A DNA stretch of 33,741 nucleotides from Lachnospiraceae bacterium (GCA_022774705.1 JALFLM010000053.1:1-33741); one strand, 5' to 3'. Positions 15,379 to 24,826 are shown, numbered from the stretch's first letter. The notes: generated by a model not told the origin, from the sequence alone. Numbers and translations: made by a program.

Positions 15379-15903
15379 CTATTTACCTTCGTAGCAGATT
15401 ACGGAAGCTACATCGTAACCGTTCAGCTTTTCCCGTCCGTTCAGTCCTGCAAGTTCCATCAGGAAACAGATTTTTACCACTTCTCCGCCCAGCTGCTCCA
15501 CCAGCTTGATAATGGCTTCCACCGTGCCTCCGGTTGCCATAAGATCATCGATGATGACAACCTTCTGCCCCGGTTTGATGGAGTCTTTATGCATCTCGAT
15601 TACGGCCTGGCCGTATTCCAGATCGTAAGCAATCTCAATTGTCTCACAGGGCAGCTTGCCTTTCTTTCTGACAGGGACAAATGCCTTACCCATATTGTAG
15701 GCAATCGGTACACCAAAAATGAACCCGCGTGATTCCGGTCCTGCCACCACGTCAAAATCAGTATCCTTCAGCAGATCCATGATTCCGTCGATGGACAGCT
15801 TTAATCCATCCGGATCCTGCAGCACCGATGTTACATCCCGGAAGATAATCCCCGGCTCCGGGAAATCCGGTATACTTCTTACATATGATTCAACACTTTT
15901 CAT
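15379..15903 (-). CDS. apt: Adenine phosphoribosyltransferase
   Basis: This 174-residue enzyme converts adenine and PRPP to AMP in purine salvage. It has the normal length. It begins IPDFPEPGIIFRDVTSVLQD, has AGPESRGFIFGVPIAYNMGK, and contains the PRPP loop VVIIDDLMATGGTVEA. The start at 15903 has GGAGG 6 nt upstream. In many Bacillota apt lies just after recJ, as here, followed elsewhere by relA. Here a SpoU methyltransferase follows instead. Confidence 0.96.
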   Translation of the reverse strand: MKSVESYVRSIPDFPEPGIIFRDVTSVLQDPDGLKLSIDGIMDLLKDTDFDVVAGPESRGFIFGVPIAYNMGKAFVPVRKKGKLPCETIEIAYDLEYGQAVIEMHKDSIKPGQKVVIIDDLMATGGTVEAIIKLVEQLGGEVVKICFLMELAGLNGREKLNGYDVASVICYEGK

Positions 15904-16009
15904 CTTATGCCTCCTTGTATGAATGCGGAACCTTACTGCCCGCCAACATGTAAATCCAACACTGAAATTATACCCGTTTCAGGTAAAATATGCAATGAAT
16001 ATGTATTGC

Positions 16010-17800
16010 TCATCTGCGCGGAACATCGTAATGTTTTATAATAATCTGAATCGTCTTCACTCCCCGGAATTCATTTACATCCGGTTCGTAAGCCAGCAGA
16101 AGCTCCACCTGATTTTTCTGCCCGCCGTACATGCGGTCAACCTGTTCCGGGCCGTATACATCTGTCAGGAACCGGTTAAATGCTTCAATATCTCCAAAAA
16201 ACAGTCCATCGATGCGCAGCCCTTTCCTGTCTCTGAGATTCAATTTCAGTACATTGCGGTTGACTCCCAGAATCCTTGCCTGATCCACGGTAAAACCTTT
16301 TTCCGCAAATACAGGATGTGGGTTGCCATTGCCGTAGGGTGCCAGCAGATTCAGGGAACAGATCAGCGATTCGGAAAGATAACCGATGGGAAGCTGAATA
16401 TCGATATTGACCACAGGAATCAGATCCCTGTCAGTCAGACCGCAGTCTTCGTCCAGAGCCCGGGCAAAGGGCTCAAGATTCTCATAAGGAAGAGACAGTC
16501 CGCAGGCCATGGCATGACCGCCGAACCGGGTGAGATAATCCTTATGACGGCTCACCCTGGAAAACATATCATAGACCGGTATGGAGCGCCCGGATCCCTT
16601 CAGTCCGCTTCCCGTATCCACCACCACGATTACCGGCCGGTTATAATATTCACGGATTCGTCCCGCAATAATTCCTGCCAGGCTTTCATGACAGTGTTCC
16701 AGCAGAATCACCAGCACTTTTCCGGATACCATGCCCTGTTCCACCAGTTCTTTTGCCTGCTCCACGCCTTTTGCAGTCATATCCTTTCTGGCATCATTGA
16801 GCTGCTTCAGTTCCTGCGCCATATCCACTGCTTTTTCCGGATTCTGCTCCTGCAGCAGCCAGAGCGCCTTTTTGGCTGTTGACAATCTTCCCGAAGCGTT
16901 CAGACAGGGACCGATCACAAACCCGATATGGTACGCACTGATCTGCTCCTGTTTCAGCTGATTCACCTCTATCAGAGCTTTGAGACCCGTATTGGAGGTG
17001 TGATGCATCTGTTCCAGCCCGTAACGCACAAGAATCCGGTTCTCATCCCGCAGTTCCATTACATCAGCCACTGTTGCCATAGCTGCAATTTCCAGAAATC
17101 CCCATACATAGTCCTTCGTGCCCTGCTTTACGTCGCCGCTGCTTTCATACAGATCATACAGTACCTGCATCAGCTTCCACGCAACCACAGCACCGCAGAT
17201 TCCCCTGAAAGGATACATGCATCCGGGCTGCTTGGGATTCACAATAGCTGCTGCCCGGGGCAGGATATATGTTTTCTCTCCATCTTCCTCCGTAAAAGGA
17301 ACCTCATGGTGATCCGTAATGATCAGGTCCATACCCAGGTCTGCCGCATATTCCGCAGGTTCACGGGCCGCAATGCCGTTATCACACGTAATAATTAAAG
17401 AAACTCCCCTGTCGGCGGCTTCCCGGATCAGCCGGTCATTGATGCCGTATCCGTCCCGGCACCGGTCCGGCGTATCCACATAGACATCCGCCCCCAGATG
17501 CTCCAGGCAGCTCTGGAGAATATATCCGCTGCTGATTCCGTCACAGTCAAAATCATTGGCAACCATAATCCTGTGTCCTGCCCTGATATGACTGCGGATG
17601 ATCTGTGCCGCCCGATCCGCATCCTTCAGCAGATGGGGGTCATGCAGACTGCTCACATCGGCATGCAGCCAGTTATCCATCTCTTCAAATGTCTCCAGTC
17701 CCCGGTTGCGCATCAGCCGTACCAGCACCGGATCCACTCCCAGCTGCTTCCCCAGTCCAGCAAAATCCGCCTTTTTCGTTGCCAGAATCCAACGCTCCAT
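16010..17800 (-). CDS. recJ: Single-strand-specific DNA exonuclease RecJ
   Basis: The 596-residue protein is a normal RecJ length. It has the DHH-family motifs: NDFDCDGISSGY (about residues 82-93), ITCDNGIA, and TDHHEVPF with the DHH signature (about 162-169). The DHHA1 nucleic-acid domain includes RFGGHAMACGLSL. A C-terminal OB-fold follows (about 470-596). RecJ degrades single-stranded DNA 5' to 3' in recombination and repair and needs manganese. It is preceded by comF with a 46-nt gap and followed by apt after 106 nt. Confidence 0.95.
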   Translation of the reverse strand: MERWILATKKADFAGLGKQLGVDPVLVRLMRNRGLETFEEMDNWLHADVSSLHDPHLLKDADRAAQIIRSHIRAGHRIMVANDFDCDGISSGYILQSCLEHLGADVYVDTPDRCRDGYGINDRLIREAADRGVSLIITCDNGIAAREPAEYAADLGMDLIITDHHEVPFTEEDGEKTYILPRAAAIVNPKQPGCMYPFRGICGAVVAWKLMQVLYDLYESSGDVKQGTKDYVWGFLEIAAMATVADVMELRDENRILVRYGLEQMHHTSNTGLKALIEVNQLKQEQISAYHIGFVIGPCLNASGRLSTAKKALWLLQEQNPEKAVDMAQELKQLNDARKDMTAKGVEQAKELVEQGMVSGKVLVILLEHCHESLAGIIAGRIREYYNRPVIVVVDTGSGLKGSGRSIPVYDMFSRVSRHKDYLTRFGGHAMACGLSLPYENLEPFARALDEDCGLTDRDLIPVVNIDIQLPIGYLSESLICSLNLLAPYGNGNPHPVFAEKGFTVDQARILGVNRNVLKLNLRDRKGLRIDGLFFGDIEAFNRFLTDVYGPEQVDRMYGGQKNQVELLLAYEPDVNEFRGVKTIQIIIKHYDVPRR

Positions 17801-17846
17801 CTCTGATTTCCTTCCTGAATTTCTGAATATACCATTTCCTCTCCGA

Positions 17847-18671
17847 TTATTTTCCTGCAGCTTCCCCGTCGGGTACCTGCCCGCTGCAGATACTGATGCA
17901 GAAAATCCGGTGAACCCCTGCCTCCTTCAGCTTTCTGCTGCAGGCCTCCATGGTACTTCCCGTTGTATAAATGTCATCGATCAGCAGTACTGTACGGTAT
18001 TCCCCCGGTACTTTCCCCGCCACAGTAAATGCTTCTGTAAGATTGCGCAGACGCTGGGCATCATTCAATTCCTTCTGAGGTCTTGTTTTTTTTATCCGGA
18101 TCAGAAGATCGGTACAGACTTCAGTTCCAAGAGTCTCCCCCAGCTTTTCTGCCAGAATCTCCGCCTGGTTGTATCCCCGCATACGCCGCCTTGCCGGGTG
18201 TACCGGCACCGGAATGATCACATCGGGACGCAGCCGTCTCAGGCGCTTTCCGTATTCCCGCATCAGTTCTTCAATATAGAAATCAGCGTATTCCCGGCAG
18301 TTATGATATTTGAACCGCAGAACAGACTCTCCCATATAATGTTTTTCATATCCGGGCTTTTTCCCCATAACAGGCTTCAGATAACGCCTTCCATACCGGA
18401 AAAGGCTGATTCCGCCGTCAAAGCTGCGCCTGTGTCCGGCACAATCCATGCAATATTCGGTCTCCGACCGGATCAGTGCCTTTCCGCAGCGCTTGCAGAC
18501 CGGCTCCCGGATCAGATAATATTTTCTCACATATCGTCGGCAGTCGGGACAGATCGTCTCACCTTCCACCGGTACGATTTCGTGACAGAAAGGACACCTG
18601 CGCGGAAACAAAAGCTCCTGCAGCTGTTTTTTCACTGTCTCATATGCTTCCCATGCCTTCTCTGCTCTCAC
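17847..18671 (-). CDS. comF: ComF-family phosphoribosyltransferase-like protein
   Basis: This 274-residue protein has an N-terminal zinc-ribbon (about 25-80) with Cys pairs in RRCPFCHEIVPVEG, CPDCRRYV, VCKRCGKALI and YCMDCAG. A phosphoribosyltransferase domain follows, with VIIPVPVHPARRRMRGYNQA and VLLIDDIYTTGSTMEACSRK. ComF works in natural transformation, linked to handling incoming single-stranded DNA. It begins with GTG at 18671, with AGGAGG 4 nt upstream, inside the end of recD2 (32-nt overlap). Its place between recD2 and recJ puts three DNA-processing genes in one operon. Confidence 0.92.
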   Translation of the reverse strand: MRAEKAWEAYETVKKQLQELLFPRRCPFCHEIVPVEGETICPDCRRYVRKYYLIREPVCKRCGKALIRSETEYCMDCAGHRRSFDGGISLFRYGRRYLKPVMGKKPGYEKHYMGESVLRFKYHNCREYADFYIEELMREYGKRLRRLRPDVIIPVPVHPARRRMRGYNQAEILAEKLGETLGTEVCTDLLIRIKKTRPQKELNDAQRLRNLTEAFTVAGKVPGEYRTVLLIDDIYTTGSTMEACSRKLKEAGVHRIFCISICSGQVPDGEAAGK

Positions 18672-20880
18672 GAATCCTCCTCTCCAGTCCGGTGTATCGT
18701 TTCATCTTTCTGTCATTGGCAATCATGGCTGCAAATGTATCCGGCAACCCCACAATGCAGACGCAGGATTTCGCACGGGTTACTGCAGTGTAGAGCAGGT
18801 TCCGGCTCATAAGCATGGACGGACCGGAAAGAAGCGGAAGAACCACAGCAGGGTACTCACTGCCCTGAGATTTATGTACCGTCACCGCATAGGCCAGTTC
18901 CAGTTCATCCAGCATCTTAAATCCATAGGTCACCATATGACCGTCTTCAAATTCCACTTCCAGTTCCTCGGAAAAGGTGTTTATGCAGCGGATGATTCCC
19001 GTATCTCCATTGAACACACCCATGCCGTTCTCCAGAACGTAACCCTTGCGTCCACGGACCTCCCACTCCAGCTTGTAATTGTTCTTCACCTGCATCACTT
19101 TGTCCCCGACCCTGTAGATCGTATCTCCCACCTCTTTCTCCCGTTTATCCGCTAAAGGAGGATTCAATTGCTCCTGAAGAACTTTATTGAGCTGATCCAC
19201 GCCGAGAGGCCCTTTGCGCATGGGGGTAAGAATCTGGATTTCCTCCGGTCTGGACTGCACATACCTGGGAAGCTTGTCCTTTACAAGAGCCACACAGGAC
19301 TGAATCACCGACTGTGGAGAAGTGCCCCGGATAAACAGAAAATCCCTGCTTTTTGCCGCCGGATTCACATATTCCCCGGCATTGATCTTATGAGCATTCA
19401 CAATAATATCGCTCATGGCTGCCTGACGGAAAATCTTCTCCAGGCGCACCACGGGAAAACACTCTGAACTGATGATATCCTTCAGAACATTGCCCGGTCC
19501 CACACTGGGCAGCTGATCCACGTCGCCCACGAGAATAAGGCGGGCACCCACAGGCACTGCCTTCAGCAGAGCATTCATGAGACTGATGTCCACCATGGAC
19601 ATCTCATCGATGATGATTACATCGGCTTCCAGCGGATTGTCCTCATTGCGTTCAAAAAAAGCGGAACCGGCATCCTCATCATCCATCCGGTTGATTTCCA
19701 GCAAACGGTGAATCGTCCGTGCTTCACATCCGGTTGCTTCCTGCATCCGCTTCGCCGCCCGTCCTGTGGGCGCAGCCAGCATCACCGAACACTCTTCTTC
19801 TTCAAAATACCGGATAATAGAACGGATAATCGTGGTTTTCCCCGTTCCAGGACCACCTGTTACGATCATGAGGCCGGAACGGACCGCTCCCATAAATGCC
19901 TCCCTCTGTCTGGTCTCCAGTGTAATGGAAAGCTCCGCCTCGATACCACGCAGCCGGTTCTCCAGCTCCTTTTCCTCTTCTTCATAAGAAATGTTGAGAT
20001 CATGGAGTCTTCTGGCCGTTTCCAGTTCCGTATAATAATAGTAATTCAGATAAACCCGTTTCTGACCGGCTTCCTCTTTGATTGCCAGTTTTTTATCCAT
20101 AGCCAGGCTTACAAGAAATTCATCCACCTGCGGCATATCGATTCCCAGAAGATAGCCGGTGTCCCGCACCAGTTCCTCCACCGGCAGGTAGGTATGCCCG
20201 GAGCCTGCTGCCTGATTCATCACAAACAGCAGTCCGCTCCGGATTCGAAAATCAGAATCTGCTTCGATGCCGGAACGCACTGCAATATTATCCGCAATCC
20301 TGAAACCTACACCGGTGATATCCTCTGCCAGACGGTAGGGATTCGTCCGGATGATACTGTAAATCTCATCCTTATAGGTTTCATATATTTTCAGGGCAAG
20401 GTTCAGTCCGATGCCCAGCTGCTGTAAAAAAATAACAGCCTGCCGTCTGTCGCGCTGGCTGATGGTGGACTCGGCAATTTTCATTGCCATCTTCTCACTG
20501 ATGCCGCGCACTTCCGAAAGACGTTCAGGCTCTTCCTCCATAATACGAAAGGTATCTTCCCGAAACCGGTCCACGATGCGTCCGGCCAGTGCCGGACCGA
20601 TACCTTTTATGGCGCCGGAACCAAGATAACGTTCAATAGATGCCACATCCTGGGGTTGCTTTACCTCCACAGCGGTTACCTGAAGCTGCTCTCCGTACAG
20701 CGGATGCTCGGTCAGCCTGCCCTTTGCCTCTACATATTCCCCTTCGTTTATGTAAAAAAGGCTGCCCACCAGAGTCAATGTACGCTCCCTGGTGGACACC
20801 TCCATAACCGTATAACCATTGTCCGGATTTCTGTAGATGATATGTTCCACATAACCGGAAATCTCAGTTAATTCACTCAC
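18640..20880 (-). CDS. recD2: RecD2-type SF1B DNA helicase
   Basis: This 746-residue protein has the long N-terminal region typical of RecD2 (OB-like start, then helix-hairpin-helix segments such as IKGIGPALAGRIVDRF and LSEVRGISEKMAMKIAE). The helicase core follows: Walker A TGGPGTGKTTIIRS (about 341-354), Walker B VIIIDEMSMVD (about 421-431), GDVDQLPSVGPGNVL, and the C-terminal motif AVTVHKSQGSEYPAVVLPLL. RecD2 unwinds DNA 5' to 3' without RecBC. The start appears to be GTG at 20880, 8 nt after mreB, with only a weak ribosome site, so coupling to mreB is likely. Confidence 0.95.
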   Translation of the reverse strand: MSELTEISGYVEHIIYRNPDNGYTVMEVSTRERTLTLVGSLFYINEGEYVEAKGRLTEHPLYGEQLQVTAVEVKQPQDVASIERYLGSGAIKGIGPALAGRIVDRFREDTFRIMEEEPERLSEVRGISEKMAMKIAESTISQRDRRQAVIFLQQLGIGLNLALKIYETYKDEIYSIIRTNPYRLAEDITGVGFRIADNIAVRSGIEADSDFRIRSGLLFVMNQAAGSGHTYLPVEELVRDTGYLLGIDMPQVDEFLVSLAMDKKLAIKEEAGQKRVYLNYYYYTELETARRLHDLNISYEEEEKELENRLRGIEAELSITLETRQREAFMGAVRSGLMIVTGGPGTGKTTIIRSIIRYFEEEECSVMLAAPTGRAAKRMQEATGCEARTIHRLLEINRMDDEDAGSAFFERNEDNPLEADVIIIDEMSMVDISLMNALLKAVPVGARLILVGDVDQLPSVGPGNVLKDIISSECFPVVRLEKIFRQAAMSDIIVNAHKINAGEYVNPAAKSRDFLFIRGTSPQSVIQSCVALVKDKLPRYVQSRPEEIQILTPMRKGPLGVDQLNKVLQEQLNPPLADKREKEVGDTIYRVGDKVMQVKNNYKLEWEVRGRKGYVLENGMGVFNGDTGIIRCINTFSEELEVEFEDGHMVTYGFKMLDELELAYAVTVHKSQGSEYPAVVLPLLSGPSMLMSRNLLYTAVTRAKSCVCIVGLPDTFAAMIANDRKMKRYTGLERRIRESREGMGSI

Positions 20881-20888
20881 AGGCCGGA

Positions 20889-21887
20889 TTATTCTTCTCC
20901 TACTCCATCATTGGATAACAGTTCAATGTACTTGCCGGTACCGATTGCAACTGCTGTCAGCGGATCGTCAGCGATCGTTGTGTTGATGCTTGTCTTCTCC
21001 TGAATCAGAGTATCCAGACCATTCAGCAGGGAACCGCCGCCGGTCATAACGATACCTCTGTCAAAAATATCGGCTGCCAGTTCCGGAGGAGTCTTCTCCA
21101 GCACGTTGTGAACCGCATCAACGATTGACATGGCAGGCTCTCTTAATGCTTCCAGAGTCTCATCGGAAGTAATGGTAATTGTCTTGGGGAGACCGGTAAC
21201 CAGATTGCGTCCTCTGACTTCCATGGTTGCCAGTTCTTCTCTCTTGTAAGCAGAACCGATATTGATCTTGATATCTTCTGCCGTTCTCTCACCGATCAGC
21301 AGGTTGTGTTTCTTACGCATAAAACGTACGATTGCTTCATCAAAATCATCGCCGGCAACCTTAACGGATGTGCTGACAACCGTGCCGCCCAGCGAAATAA
21401 CAGCGATATCGGATGTACCGCCGCCGATATCAACGATCATGTTGCCGCAGGGCTTTGAAATATCAATACCTGCACCGATTGCTGCAGCAACGGGTTCCTC
21501 GATGATCTGTACATCTCTTGCACCTGCTGAGTAGGTAGCATCTTCTACTGCCTTCTTCTCAACTTCAGTGGCACCGCTGGGAATGCAGACACTGATGCGG
21601 GGCTTTCTTAAAGTCTTTCTTCCTACTGCTTTCTTGATAAAGTACTTCAGCATCTTCTCCGTAACGGTGTAATCGGAGATCACGCCCTGTCTTAACGGTC
21701 TTACCGCAATGATATTGCCGGGTGTACGGCCGATCATCAGTCTGGCCTCCTCACCGATTGCTTTGACTTTACCTGTATCACGATCAAAAGCCACTACTGA
21801 AGGCTCTTTTAATACAACACCTTTCCCTTTAATGTACACCAGAATGCTGGCTGTACCAAGATCAATACCAATATCAGTTGATAACAT
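20889..21887 (-). CDS. mreB: MreB/Mbl-type rod-shape actin homologue
   Basis: This 332-residue protein has the actin-fold motifs GIDLGTASILVYIKGKGVV (phosphate 1), VDIGGGTSDIAVISLGG (phosphate 2) and GIVMTGGGSLLNGLD (adenosine), plus RPLRQGVISDYTVTEKMLKY. It polymerises under the membrane and guides wall synthesis. No mreC or mreD follows; instead recD2 lies 8 nt downstream. This suggests an Mbl-type or stand-alone MreB paralogue. The ATG has GGGAGG upstream, and a promoter is present at 21959-21986. Confidence 0.95.
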   Translation of the reverse strand: MLSTDIGIDLGTASILVYIKGKGVVLKEPSVVAFDRDTGKVKAIGEEARLMIGRTPGNIIAVRPLRQGVISDYTVTEKMLKYFIKKAVGRKTLRKPRISVCIPSGATEVEKKAVEDATYSAGARDVQIIEEPVAAAIGAGIDISKPCGNMIVDIGGGTSDIAVISLGGTVVSTSVKVAGDDFDEAIVRFMRKKHNLLIGERTAEDIKINIGSAYKREELATMEVRGRNLVTGLPKTITITSDETLEALREPAMSIVDAVHNVLEKTPPELAADIFDRGIVMTGGGSLLNGLDTLIQEKTSINTTIADDPLTAVAIGTGKYIELLSNDGVGEE

Positions 21888-21958
21888 TATTATCCTCCCT
21901 CTTCTGACATGAAAAGTATCTTTTTAACAATGCAAAAATAACAAAATATTACACGCTA

Positions 21959-21986
21959 AGTATATCACGACATTTTTTGTTGTCAA
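21959..21986 (-). promoter_or_regulatory. Promoter of the mreB operon
   Basis: On the minus strand TTGACA (21986-21981) and TATACT (21964-21959) are 16 nt apart. The leader is about 65 nt. Further upstream, to the end of the PstS-like gene at 22101, the DNA is AT-rich with no other clear feature. Confidence 0.75.
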
Positions 21987-22100
21987 TTGTAAGTCCCGGA
22001 ATTCACGAAATTCTCATATTACTTATATTTTCTTCATATTTTTTAATTTTTTTTAAACAACTTTTTCGTCGAATTCTGTATCGCGGCCGGTACAAGCCGG

Positions 22101-23282
22101 TTAATTCGGGGCATATCCTGCAGCTTCCACAAGGCGCTGGCCCTGGGAAGAGGTAATCCAGTCCAGAAGTTTTCGGGTACCGGAAGAAACCTTCCCTTTC
22201 ACAACAACACAGTATATCCTGTCTGATAAAGGATATCTTCCGGAGGATATATTGTCATTGTCAGGAAAAACACCGTCTACAGACAGGAGATTGATCCCCC
22301 TGTCCACATTCAGACTCCGTGTATGATACAGAAACGAAAAACCTATGGCTCCGCTTTCATTAGAATAGGTAGATGCAGTTTCCGTAATGCCTTCCTCCGA
22401 GTCGAGATACCATTCCCTCTCCGGTTCCATCAGAGAAACATTGCCCATGAATTTTTCAAGACGGTTCTGTGTTCCGTTGCCCGTATTGTTCTGATAGGCA
22501 ACAATATCCGCATCCTCTCCTCCCAGTTCAGCCCAGTTATCCACTTTTCCGGAGTAAATATCCCTCAGCTGTTCCTGTGTCAGTTCCGTTACCACGTTGC
22601 TGCTGTTGGTAAAAAATACAAAAGCATCCCACCCCACGGGAATCAGTTCCAGTTGCAGACCTTTTTTCTCAGCCGTTTTCATCAGAGTTTCCGAAGGCTT
22701 CTCGGAAAAAACGATATCCGCTTTCCCGGAAAAAAGCTCTTTGTATGCCTGCTCTGTATTGGTAAAACGATAGGGAGATCCCTTCCCGTTCAGTCCTTCT
22801 ATTGTATCAGGATAAACCATGTTAATTACAGATGAATACAGTGGCAGCAGCGACGCTGAGCCATTCAGCACCGGCAGGTCTTCCGTCAGCAGAAGCAGTG
22901 GTTCCTCATCCAGCCTTCCCAGAGCGGACATCTCATTAAAGGGCTGATAACGATCCGCATCCACACTGTTATTATCTGCTTCCGTCATGGATTCTATGTA
23001 ATAATTTCTCCCGTGACATCCCAGAAAAGCAATCAGACCCGCAGTCAGCAGAATCACACTGAGAATCCGGCAGATTATTTTAACGCGCCGGTTCTTCACA
23101 AACATCCGGACCGCAAGTGGAATCTGAAAACTCAGAGCAAGAATCAGCGTCAGCAGTGTATTGGTCTTGACAAAAAAGGCCAGACCAATCAGAGCCGCCG
23201 CCTCGGCCACTGCCGCAGCCACCAGTCCCATAATTCTTTTACGCATACTGCCGCATTCATCCCCCGACAGACTGTTTCTCAC
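22101..23282 (-). CDS. Membrane-anchored PstS-like substrate-binding protein
   Basis: This 393-residue protein has a hydrophobic N-terminal part with about three membrane helices (MGLVAAAVAEAAALIGLAFF, LLTLILALSFQIPLAVRMF and ILSVILLTAGLIAFLGC; residues about 18-90). An extracytoplasmic PstS-type type 2 binding-protein domain follows, with PLYSSVINMVYPDTIE, KADIVFSEKP, LTQEQLRDIYSGKVDNWAEL, YQNNTGNGTQNRLEKFM and ESGAIGFSFLYHT. PstS proteins bind phosphate or related oxyanions, but ordinary ones are lipoproteins, and no permease or ATPase gene lies beside this one. It starts with GTG at 23282, 7 nt after GGAGG. The ligand is unknown; phosphate, tungstate or molybdate are all conceivable. Confidence 0.75.
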   Translation of the reverse strand: MRNSLSGDECGSMRKRIMGLVAAAVAEAAALIGLAFFVKTNTLLTLILALSFQIPLAVRMFVKNRRVKIICRILSVILLTAGLIAFLGCHGRNYYIESMTEADNNSVDADRYQPFNEMSALGRLDEEPLLLLTEDLPVLNGSASLLPLYSSVINMVYPDTIEGLNGKGSPYRFTNTEQAYKELFSGKADIVFSEKPSETLMKTAEKKGLQLELIPVGWDAFVFFTNSSNVVTELTQEQLRDIYSGKVDNWAELGGEDADIVAYQNNTGNGTQNRLEKFMGNVSLMEPEREWYLDSEEGITETASTYSNESGAIGFSFLYHTRSLNVDRGINLLSVDGVFPDNDNISSGRYPLSDRIYCVVVKGKVSSGTRKLLDWITSSQGQRLVEAAGYAPN

Positions 23283-23380
23283 AAAAATACCTCCGTATCA
23301 AAAAGAATACAGTTTACATTTTACCATTTTTCTCAGGCTAATACTATAAAGATTCCATGAAAAAAATAAAATTAAACAAA

Positions 23381-23417
23381 ATAAAAAGGGAATTTTAAGA
23401 AAACCTTAAAACTCCCT
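23381..23417 (-). terminator. Rho-independent terminator of the mop-regulator operon
   Basis: The 13-bp arms 23387-23399 and 23405-23417 (one G-U pair) with a 5-nt loop are followed on the minus strand by TTTTTATTTT. It separates the regulator gene from the PstS-like gene. Confidence 0.9.
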
Positions 23418-23469
23418 CTGTCCGGTATTCTGTTTTTATTCTTCTGATGCGGACTTTCGATTCGAGCGT

Positions 23470-24441
23470 TCAGATCCGATCCACCCGGCCGGTTCTGTCT
23501 GCTTCATATCCATCCATCTGCTTCAGACGGCGCCTGAAAATATCCGACTGAATTACATAAATCATGCTCTGGTACGCGGGATGTTCCAGAAAACGGCTGT
23601 GGAATACCAGCTTCAGATCAGCTTTCTGAAGCGGAATAAATTCCAGATCCGGAAAACGTTCCAGAACACTCCGGCTTCCCACTGCCACATCCGCCTGTCC
23701 GCTGTCAACTGCCGCAGCCGCAGCCAGAGCGGAAATGTTTTCCCTGCTGCAGATATTGAGCTGCTCCGGATCGATACCGGCATCCTTCAGACATTGATCC
23801 AGCATAATCCGGCAGGTACTTCCTTTCTCGCCCCTCATCACACGTGCGCCGGAAGACACCAGCTGAAGGACATTGTCTATCCTCAGCGGATTGCCTTTTT
23901 TCACATACATCCCATAGGTAATTTCCGCCACCTGTACACTTACCAGGCTCATGCCCGGAACCATGTAATGCATCGGATTGTCCTGAAATCCCCCGGGGAC
24001 AGGAACAAATGCCATATGCACCTTTTCAAAATAGAGGGAATACAGACTGTCGTAGAAATTCAGCGAATGCTGAATCACGGGCAGACTGTCCGGTTCCAGC
24101 TGAAAATAGGCGCAGAATATGGAAATCAGTTCATCCTGTCCACCTATGATGAGTCCGTTATTATGCTGCAGGTAATCTCTTGTCCGCAGTATATTGTCCG
24201 CTGCCTCCGCCATGGGAACCGGCTGAACCGGTGTGCTGCTCTTTTCCTGACCGAAACCGGATACAGTTCCTGTTCCGTCCGAATCCTGTTTCAGGTAAGT
24301 ATCCAGATCACTCCTGCTGATTCGGATCTGTTTGCCGACTTTGGAAGCAGGCAGCCTGTTTTTTTTGATCAGGTCATATACTGTGGTTTTTTTGATCTTC
24401 AGCAGATCAGCCACTTCCTGTGCTGTGTAAAAAGTTTCCAT
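23470..24441 (-). CDS. One-component regulator: excisionase/BldC-type HTH plus periplasmic-binding-protein-like sensor domain
   Basis: The first 52 residues of this 323-residue protein are a MerR/excisionase-type HTH (FYTAQEVADLLKIKKTTVYD, then RLPASKVGKQIRISRSDLD). After a polar linker (about 53-78), residues 85-300 form a PBP-like domain of the type attached to Mo/W regulators: LIIGGQDELISIFCAYFQLE, FVPVPGGFQDNPMHYMVPGM, YGMYVKKGNPLRIDNVLQLV, VMRGEKGSTCRIMLDQCL and ADVAVGSRSVLERF. There is no signal peptide, so the sensor domain is cytoplasmic. It follows mop by 68 nt and shares its promoter, and modABC is divergent. Sensing molybdate or tungstate and regulating uptake is the likely role, but that is inference from context. 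A ModE gene is not seen in the window. Confidence 0.82.
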   Translation of the reverse strand: METFYTAQEVADLLKIKKTTVYDLIKKNRLPASKVGKQIRISRSDLDTYLKQDSDGTGTVSGFGQEKSSTPVQPVPMAEAADNILRTRDYLQHNNGLIIGGQDELISIFCAYFQLEPDSLPVIQHSLNFYDSLYSLYFEKVHMAFVPVPGGFQDNPMHYMVPGMSLVSVQVAEITYGMYVKKGNPLRIDNVLQLVSSGARVMRGEKGSTCRIMLDQCLKDAGIDPEQLNICSRENISALAAAAAVDSGQADVAVGSRSVLERFPDLEFIPLQKADLKLVFHSRFLEHPAYQSMIYVIQSDIFRRRLKQMDGYEADRTGRVDRI

Positions 24442-24509
24442 ATTATAAGTCCTGTTCTTTATTACGAGTTCTGATCTTTTCTGTTCAGATTGTCCGCCAG
24501 AGTAAAATA

Positions 24510-24722
24510 TCAGTCATCCACACCGATCATAACATTAGAAGCCTTGATCAGTGCGTATGCATCAACGCCTTCCTGAAGTCCAAGTTCTTCCACTGCTGCA
24601 TTGGTAATCGTAGATGTAATACGGTTTCCGCCTCCGATATCAAGGACTACGACAGAATTAACCGCACCTTTCTGAATTTTAACAACCTTGCCTTTTAATT
24701 GATTTCTTGCACTGATTTTCAT
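24510..24722 (-). CDS. mop: Mop-type molbindin (single TOBE domain)
   Basis: This 70-residue protein is one complete Mop/TOBE domain: MKISARNQLKGKVVKIQKGA, NSVVVLDIGGGNRITSTITN, then LGLQEGVDAYALIKASNVMI. Molbindins assemble into hexamers that bind several molybdate or tungstate ions and are thought to buffer or store them in the cytoplasm. AAGGAG lies 8 nt before the ATG. It is the first gene of the mop-regulator transcript and divergent from modABC. Confidence 0.93.
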   Translation of the reverse strand: MKISARNQLKGKVVKIQKGAVNSVVVLDIGGGNRITSTITNAAVEELGLQEGVDAYALIKASNVMIGVDD

Positions 24723-24797
24723 AACCTAATCTCCTTTTCTGATAAACAGCCATTACTCTTGTGATTATTTTATAATTTTTCTTTTCATACATTATTT

Positions 24798-24826
24798 ATT
24801 TTAATACATTTTCTACATTTATGCAA
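24798..24826 (-). promoter_or_regulatory. Promoter of mop and the HTH-PBP regulator
   Basis: On the minus strand TTGCAT (24826-24821) and TAAAAT (24803-24798) are 17 nt apart. The leader is about 70 nt. The upstream repeat set begins about 43 nt behind the -35 box. Confidence 0.65.

Noticed and set aside
17598-18812. 404-codon plus-strand open frame opposite recJ, comF and recD2
   Set aside because: It spans three well-supported minus-strand genes and shows biased composition with no family resemblance.
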